From a virus, in IMG/VR virus record IMGVR_UViG_3300010885_020208, positions 1 to 23,802 of that record: a DNA stretch of 23,802 bases. One strand, given 5' to 3'. Of the stretch, positions 20,668 to 23,802 are shown piece by piece (the stretch's first letter is position 1; every line of letters begins with the position of its first letter). The notes under the pieces are model-generated. The model was given only the letters and a program-made list of their open reading frames with translations. It was not told where the DNA came from and did not search any database. The position numbers and the translations under genes were made by a program.

Positions 20668-21216
20668 ATGAGTAATTATTTTACGCAGTTACCTATTAAG
20701 ATAGATATGTTAGATCCGTTAAAAATGGAGCTAACACCCAAAAGGTCTTTTAATAACAAAAATTTTTATTCTGCTATCAATAATACAGTATATAATAATT
20801 ATTTGGCTGCTCTTTTTAGAGAATTAAACCCTAGAGATATTTTGTATTGTGAGTTCCCAAGTGCTTGGCCTCACATAGATCACGATAATTCTAAATGTGG
20901 AATAAATCATTACTACGTTACACAAAATGTTGAAACAGTATATTATGAGCCAGGACCAAATGGTGCCACTCCTTTTCATGGTATTGACGAGGGATCAGCT
21001 TGCTTTTATAAAAAAGAAGAATTAGTTGAAACTGATAAATTTTGTGCTGAATCAGATAGTGTGTGGCTGTTGGATGTGACTAAAATTCATAGTTTAGAAT
21101 TTCCTGTGCCAGGACAAGGGTTATTAAGAACTTTTGTTAAATGGAGACTTGACATACCATATGATGAAGTCTACGGATTACTATTTGAAAAAATCATACC
21201 CAGACTTAATAAATGA
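20668..21216 (+). CDS. Fe(II)/2OG dioxygenase-like protein, copy 1
   Basis: A 182-residue protein with a plausible Fe(II)/2-oxoglutarate triad: H-x-D at His69 and Asp71 (PHIDHDNSK), distal His141 (IHSLEF) and Arg154 (LLRTFVKWR) for 2OG. This resembles aspartyl/prolyl-hydroxylase-type jelly-roll oxygenases. It is a tandem paralog of the next gene: both begin with N-x-Y-F-T-Q-x-P-I, share ELTP.R, LNPRD, DHD.SKC.INHYY.TQN and CAE..SVWLL. Substrate unknown; it might hydroxylate a sugar, lipid or protein. The stop overlaps the next start (ATGA). Confidence 0.68.
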   Translation: MSNYFTQLPIKIDMLDPLKMELTPKRSFNNKNFYSAINNTVYNNYLAALFRELNPRDILYCEFPSAWPHIDHDNSKCGINHYYVTQNVETVYYEPGPNGATPFHGIDEGSACFYKKEELVETDKFCAESDSVWLLDVTKIHSLEFPVPGQGLLRTFVKWRLDIPYDEVYGLLFEKIIPRLNK

Positions 21217-21779
21217 ATGATTATTTTACACAAATTCCTATACAGATAAAGACCTTTGATATATCAAAATCTGAGCTGACTCCAAGAAGAAAATTTCAAA
21301 AAACTGAAAATAGTAATAGTAATGAGTTGGCCCCAGCCTATTACTCGTCAATTAATAATATAGAATATGCAAATTATTTAAACACCATATTCAAAGAATT
21401 AAATCCAAGAGATGTTTTTTATTGTCAATTTTCAGGATCAGCTCCTCATTTTGATCACGATGACTCAAAGTGTGCTATAAATCATTATTACATAACACAA
21501 AATGCAACTACCTTGTTTCACGAACCAAAAGACAATGCTGTACCTTTTTGCGGTGTCGGTGAAAAAACAGCAAACTATTATCATCCAAATGATATTATAG
21601 AAGCTGATAGTTTTTGTGCAGAACCAAATAGTGTATGGTTATTAAATGTAGCAAAAGTACACAGTTTAAAATTTCCTGGAGAGCATGGGCCATTGCGCAG
21701 TTTTATTAAATGGCGTTTTGATAGTTCTTATGAAGAAATTTACCAACGACTTTTTAACGAAATACTGCCAAAATTATGA
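21213..21779 (+). CDS. Fe(II)/2OG dioxygenase-like protein, copy 2
   Basis: Tandem paralog of the preceding gene, 188 residues, with the proposed ligands His79, Asp81 (PHFDHDDSK), His150 (KVHSLKF) and Arg162 (LRSFIKWR). It carries a short insert at about 31-42 (TENSNSNELAPA) relative to copy 1. The conserved blocks are intact in both, so both are probably functional and have diverged rather than one decaying. It overlaps copy 1 and the aldolase gene (ATGA at 21776), so all three are co-translated. Confidence 0.68.
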   Translation: MNDYFTQIPIQIKTFDISKSELTPRRKFQKTENSNSNELAPAYYSSINNIEYANYLNTIFKELNPRDVFYCQFSGSAPHFDHDDSKCAINHYYITQNATTLFHEPKDNAVPFCGVGEKTANYYHPNDIIEADSFCAEPNSVWLLNVAKVHSLKFPGEHGPLRSFIKWRFDSSYEEIYQRLFNEILPKL

Positions 21780-22483
21780 ACGTTGAATCACAAACTCGAA
21801 TAGAGTTGGCAGCAGCTTATCGGTTGGTTCATAAATTTAAGTGGGATGATGTAATTTTCACTCATCTATCAGCCAAGATACCAGATACAGAACATTTTTT
21901 AATAAATCAATATGGACTAAGATTTGATGAGATTACAGCCTCAAACTTAGTCAAAGTTGATTTACATGGCAACGTCATAGAAGGCGGCATTATTAATCCA
22001 GCCGGCTTTGTTATTCATAGTGCTATACATGAAGCTAGACCTGATGTACATTGTATAATTCACACCCATACTAAAGAAGGCATAGCAGTAAGTGCCGACA
22101 GTAGAGGACTACTACCTATTAGCCAACAATCAGCGATAGTGCTAAAAAATTTAGCATATCATGATTATCAAGGGATCGTAGTTGACGATAAAGAAAAAGA
22201 AGATTTAAAAAGAAACTTAGGCAAAAAGAATTTTCTAATACTTCGAAATCACGGATTATTAACTGCCCATGAATCTATACCTTCAGCATTTAGAGCTATG
22301 TATCACTTGCAAAGAGCTTGCGAAATGCAAGTTTTATGTAATACTAATCATATAAATTTAATTCCGCAAGAAGTTATGGATAATTTTCAAAATAGATCTG
22401 ATGGGTTTACTAATTCAACTCCCACACAAAATATGCTATGGGAAGCATTACTAAGAACACTTGATGATTCTTATAAATTATAA
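21776..22483 (+). CDS. Class II aldolase/adducin family protein
   Basis: A 235-residue protein with the class II aldolase fold (fuculose-phosphate aldolase, RhaD, AraD family). Zinc ligands are His96 and His98 (CIIHTHT) and His159 (LRNHGLLT); NPAGFVIHSAIHEARPD at 74-90 is the segment before them. The catalytic Glu of true aldolases (SSE motif) is replaced here by AGF, as in adducin-like proteins that may have another activity. Located in an operon with two dioxygenase-like genes, it could cleave or epimerise a sugar phosphate or a hydroxylated product of those enzymes. Confidence 0.82.
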   Translation: MNVESQTRIELAAAYRLVHKFKWDDVIFTHLSAKIPDTEHFLINQYGLRFDEITASNLVKVDLHGNVIEGGIINPAGFVIHSAIHEARPDVHCIIHTHTKEGIAVSADSRGLLPISQQSAIVLKNLAYHDYQGIVVDDKEKEDLKRNLGKKNFLILRNHGLLTAHESIPSAFRAMYHLQRACEMQVLCNTNHINLIPQEVMDNFQNRSDGFTNSTPTQNMLWEALLRTLDDSYKL

Positions 22484-23029
22484 TCACTTATCTATCAAAT
22501 GTATAATTTCTTGAGTAAATCCAATAGTACACGATACTCGAGGAATAGTTGTAACTGATTCTCCAATTACTTGATGTGGTTCATTAACTTTAAATATCAC
22601 TGGTTCATTTAAAAAAAATGAATCTACGTGGGTACAAGTGACTGGATCAATATACCAGTAATTGATGCCATCAGGTTGTTGACGTTTTACCGGCGGATAA
22701 TCAGACTTGTAAAATCTAGTTTCTGTATTTTCGCAGTTTAATACTGGTAAATTAATTCTAGCATTAGAATTTTTATCAGCGTCTATATGTATTAAAGAAC
22801 TACGATTTTCAGAAACAAAAAACGCTGCAAAATGAATTGTCAGTCCCATAGGTTTAAATAATTCTTGAAGTTCTGGAACTTTTTCAAATAAATCATTACG
22901 ATCAGCATACCGCCACATATTAACAGAAGTATTAGCCAAATAGCTTGTGTTGCTTTCGAGCAAATACCATTTTAATTTTTCAGTTACTGGTTGCCACGGT
23001 AAATCTGACAAGTATTTGTAGTATTTCAT
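22484..23029 (-). CDS. Fe(II)/2OG dioxygenase-like protein, third type
   Basis: A 181-residue protein in a different subfamily from the tandem pair. H-x-D is His81/Asp83 (LIHIDADKN), followed by ARINLPVLNCENTETRFY at 90-107, a second His152 in NEPHQV and Arg164 (IPRVSC) as likely 2OG anchor. The pattern is typical of phage-encoded oxygenases of unknown substrate. ATG at 23029 is chosen over an upstream TTG at 23047 because a TATAAATA box ends five bases before it. It abuts the aldolase gene tail-to-tail with no terminator between. Confidence 0.7.
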   Translation of the reverse strand: MKYYKYLSDLPWQPVTEKLKWYLLESNTSYLANTSVNMWRYADRNDLFEKVPELQELFKPMGLTIHFAAFFVSENRSSLIHIDADKNSNARINLPVLNCENTETRFYKSDYPPVKRQQPDGINYWYIDPVTCTHVDSFFLNEPVIFKVNEPHQVIGESVTTIPRVSCTIGFTQEIIHLIDK

Positions 23030-23034
23030 AAGAA

Positions 23035-23042
23035 TATTTATA
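23035..23042 (-). promoter_or_regulatory. T4-type late promoter box (TATAAATA), minus strand
   Basis: A perfect TATAAATA five bases before the minus-strand ATG at 23029. A plus-strand TATAAATA lies at 23063-23070, inside the spacer of the next promoter, making a second divergent pair. Confidence 0.6.
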
Positions 23043-23053
23043 ATCAAAAAAGG

Positions 23054-23082
23054 TTGACAAAGTATAAATAACGTAGTATAAT
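23054..23082 (+). promoter_or_regulatory. Consensus sigma-70 promoter for a short RNA
   Basis: TTGACA at 23054-23059 and TATAAT at 23077-23082, spacing 17 bp, full consensus. Its spacer holds a TATAAATA box (23063-23070), so early and late polymerases may both use this site. Confidence 0.85.
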
Positions 23083-23091
23083 AATACTATT

Positions 23092-23175
23092 ATGTTGAAC
23101 TATTTAAACTATCAAACAATTAATTCCTCAGTCATCTGGGGGTTATGCGAACTATTGGGTAGGGGTTCTGAGTAA
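23092..23175 (+). CDS. Possible leader peptide, 27 aa
   Basis: ATG 23092, nine bases after the -10 box, opens MLNYLNYQTINSS then VIWGLCELLGRGSE to TAA 23175. There is no ribosome-binding site, as in the leaderless genes elsewhere here. A terminator follows 25 bp later, so an attenuation role is possible. It may equally be a chance ORF in a non-coding RNA. Confidence 0.3.
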   Translation: MLNYLNYQTINSSVIWGLCELLGRGSE

Positions 23176-23200
23176 TAGTATTTTTGTTAATTTTACACAG

Positions 23201-23232
23201 AGCCCTGGAATTAGACACTCCAGGGCTTTTTT
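23201..23232 (+). terminator. Rho-independent terminator
   Basis: A 9-bp stem AGCCCTGGA/TCCAGGGCT with a 9-nt loop, followed by six T. It ends the short RNA, 20 bp before the next gene at 23252. Confidence 0.92.
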
Positions 23233-23251
23233 ATTGAAGAAAGGAAAACAT

Positions 23252-23422
23252 ATGACAATTGATTATAGTAATTTAAACGATCGTGTTGTGAAGCAAGCCT
23301 GGGAAGTTAGTAACTTAACACTAACTGAAGAAATGAAGACCAGATTGTTTCAAAATAAGATTCAACGTGCTAAAGAAATGATCGAGGCAAGAGACATTGT
23401 GTATTATCAGATCGAAGACTAA
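23252..23422 (+). CDS. Small hypothetical protein, 56 aa
   Basis: MTIDYSNLNDRVVKQAWEVSN then a helical, charged body (LTEEMKTRLFQNKIQRAK) and an acidic end YYQIED. Mostly helical, no membrane segment; perhaps a small regulator, but no family is recognised. ATG 23252 is chosen over an in-frame TTG at 23234 because AAGGAAAA (23241-23248) sits directly before it. It stands alone between a terminator and the tRNA promoter, so its message must read through or begin within the terminator region. Confidence 0.6.
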   Translation: MTIDYSNLNDRVVKQAWEVSNLTLTEEMKTRLFQNKIQRAKEMIEARDIVYYQIED

Positions 23423-23436
23423 GGTACAAACAGTGG

Positions 23437-23466
23437 TTGACAGGGAACGAGGTCCTGTGTTACACT
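23437..23466 (+). promoter_or_regulatory. Promoter of the tRNA cluster
   Basis: TTGACA at 23437-23442 and TACACT at 23461-23466 with 18-bp spacing and a TG one base before the -10 box (extended -10). It drives the tRNA-Tyr, Trp, Ala group. Confidence 0.7.
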
Positions 23467-23530
23467 ATAAAATAACACAAACGGGCGGGCACTAGGATGA
23501 AATCCCTTTTGTGGGAGGAAAAATTAGTGT

Positions 23531-23566
23531 ATAGTAAAGCATATTCTAACAAGTGTGCTTTACTAT
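23531..23566 (+). other. 11-bp hairpin just before tRNA-Tyr
   Basis: ATAGTAAAGCA (23531-23541) and TGCTTTACTAT (23556-23566) are perfect reverse complements around a 14-nt loop, ending two bases before the tRNA-Tyr 5' end. No T-run follows, so it is not a terminator; a processing signal for RNase III or RNase P access is more likely. The leader from 23467 to here also holds GGGCGGGC and AGGATGAAATCCC-type inverted bases of unknown role. Confidence 0.5.
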
Positions 23567-23568
23567 GT

Positions 23569-23654
23569 GGGTCGGTGGGTGAGTGGCTAAAACCAGGAGA
23601 CTGTAAATCTCCCTCCTTATGGATACGAAAGTTCGAATCTTTCCTGGCCCACCA
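23569..23654 (+). tRNA. tRNA-Tyr (GTA)
   Basis: 86-nt tRNA with a long variable arm, as in bacterial Tyr. Acceptor GGGTCGG pairs with CTGGCCC (two G-U pairs), anticodon stem GGAGA/TCTCC, loop CTGTAAA (anticodon GTA), T arm GAAAG/CTTTC around TTCGAAT, encoded CCA. Confidence 0.95.
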
Positions 23655-23661
23655 TAATTAT

Positions 23662-23735
23662 TCCTTGGTGATGTAATGGTAGCATAGCGGTCTCCAAAAC
23701 CGTTCGTTGCAGTTCGAGTCTGTACCGGGGAGCCA
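23662..23735 (+). tRNA. tRNA-Trp (CCA)
   Basis: 74-nt cloverleaf: acceptor TCCTTGG/CCGGGGA with G-U pairs, anticodon stem GCGGT/ACCGT (one wobble), loop CTCCAAA (anticodon CCA), T loop TTCGAGT, discriminator G and encoded CCA. G73 is a Trp identity base in bacteria. Confidence 0.93.
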
Positions 23736-23740
23736 GTAGT

Positions 23741-23802
23741 GGGGGTGTAGCTCAGTTGGGAGAGCGCCAGCTTTGCAAGCTGGATGTCGTCGGTTCGATC
23801 CC
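23741..23802 (+). tRNA. tRNA-Ala (TGC), cut off at the right edge
   Basis: Acceptor GGGGGTG, D arm GCTC/GAGC, anticodon stem CCAGC/GCTGG with loop TTTGCAA (anticodon TGC), and a T loop TTCGATC. The window ends inside the T arm, so the acceptor 3' strand and CCA are not visible. Confidence 0.93.

Larger units (their letters stand above)
23089..23232 (+). ncRNA. Short transcript between promoter and terminator (candidate sRNA or attenuator)
   Basis: A consensus promoter and a strong intrinsic terminator bound about 144 nt. Inside, CCTCAG (about 23127) and CTGAG (about 23168) could close a structured domain that holds G-rich runs. A 27-residue ORF also fits. It could be a regulatory RNA or a leader that controls the downstream 56-aa gene and tRNAs. 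The class is not recognised; it is not a preQ1-I type riboswitch by consensus. Confidence 0.45.

Noticed and set aside
1-23802. CRISPR arrays, insertion sequences, integrase attachment sites
   Set aside because: No regularly spaced repeats, transposase or integrase gene, or tRNA-end direct duplication was seen on either strand by eye.

Overview
The window looks like part of a large, AT-rich tailed-phage genome of the T4-like type from a Gram-negative aquatic host, not a bacterial chromosome. The reasons are the densely overlapping genes (ATGA, TAATG and TTGA junctions), several small proteins of a kind seen in T4-like aquatic phages, a FEN-type 5'-3' exonuclease, a MazG-like protein, a homing-type nuclease, a tRNA cluster, and TATAAATA-type late-promoter boxes just upstream of start codons. 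Strong sigma-70 promoters (TTGACA, 17 bp, TATAAT-like) head other operons. The host is probably a proteobacterium: the phage carries an outer-membrane TorF-like porin and a circularly permuted (two-piece) tmRNA, a form known from alpha- and some betaproteobacteria and from cyanobacteria. Phage origin and host are inferences; no capsid or tail gene is in view.

Layout. (1) 1-1756: a GT-B glycosyltransferase and a convergent unknown gene. (2) 1868-3937: folE, two small proteins, a HIT protein and a queD-like gene. (3) 4000-8725: a sugar operon (GT-A glycosyltransferase, C-methyltransferase-like protein, cupin, SDR, short UDP-sugar dehydrogenase, epimerase) whose first start codon lies in a 13-bp hairpin. 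(4) 8765-12185: phosphoribosyltransferase, queE, a small phage protein, a radical SAM protein and an SGNH-like protein. (5) 12217-15132: exonuclease, MazG-like protein and small conserved phage proteins. (6) 15152-16373: a zinc-finger/PD-(D/E)XK nuclease reading through a CAT tRNA, then the permuted tmRNA with a membrane micro-ORF filling its intervening segment. (7) 16479-17216: porin. (8) 17264-20388: divergent lipid-related block with two fatty-acid desaturases, a GNAT-like protein and a PP-loop ATPase. (9) 20415-23029: small protein, a tandem pair of Fe(II)/2OG-dioxygenase-like proteins, a class II aldolase/adducin protein and a third dioxygenase-like protein on the opposite strand. (10) 23054-23802: a short promoter-terminator RNA unit, a small gene, and tRNA-Tyr, tRNA-Trp and a cut-off tRNA-Ala.

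How it fits together. FolE, QueD and QueE would make 7-carboxy-7-deazaguanine from GTP, the route to preQ0, queuosine or 7-deazaguanine DNA modification; QueC is not in the window. The sugar genes suggest synthesis or transfer of an unusual sugar, for the virion, the host surface or DNA. The desaturases and porin suggest remodelling of host membranes. tmRNA and tRNAs would support translation late in infection.

The most notable items are the permuted tmRNA with its G3-U70 alanine determinant, long predicted tag and internal micro-ORF; the hairpin over the start codon at 4000; the repeated leaderless or near-leaderless promoter layout; and the twin desaturases.
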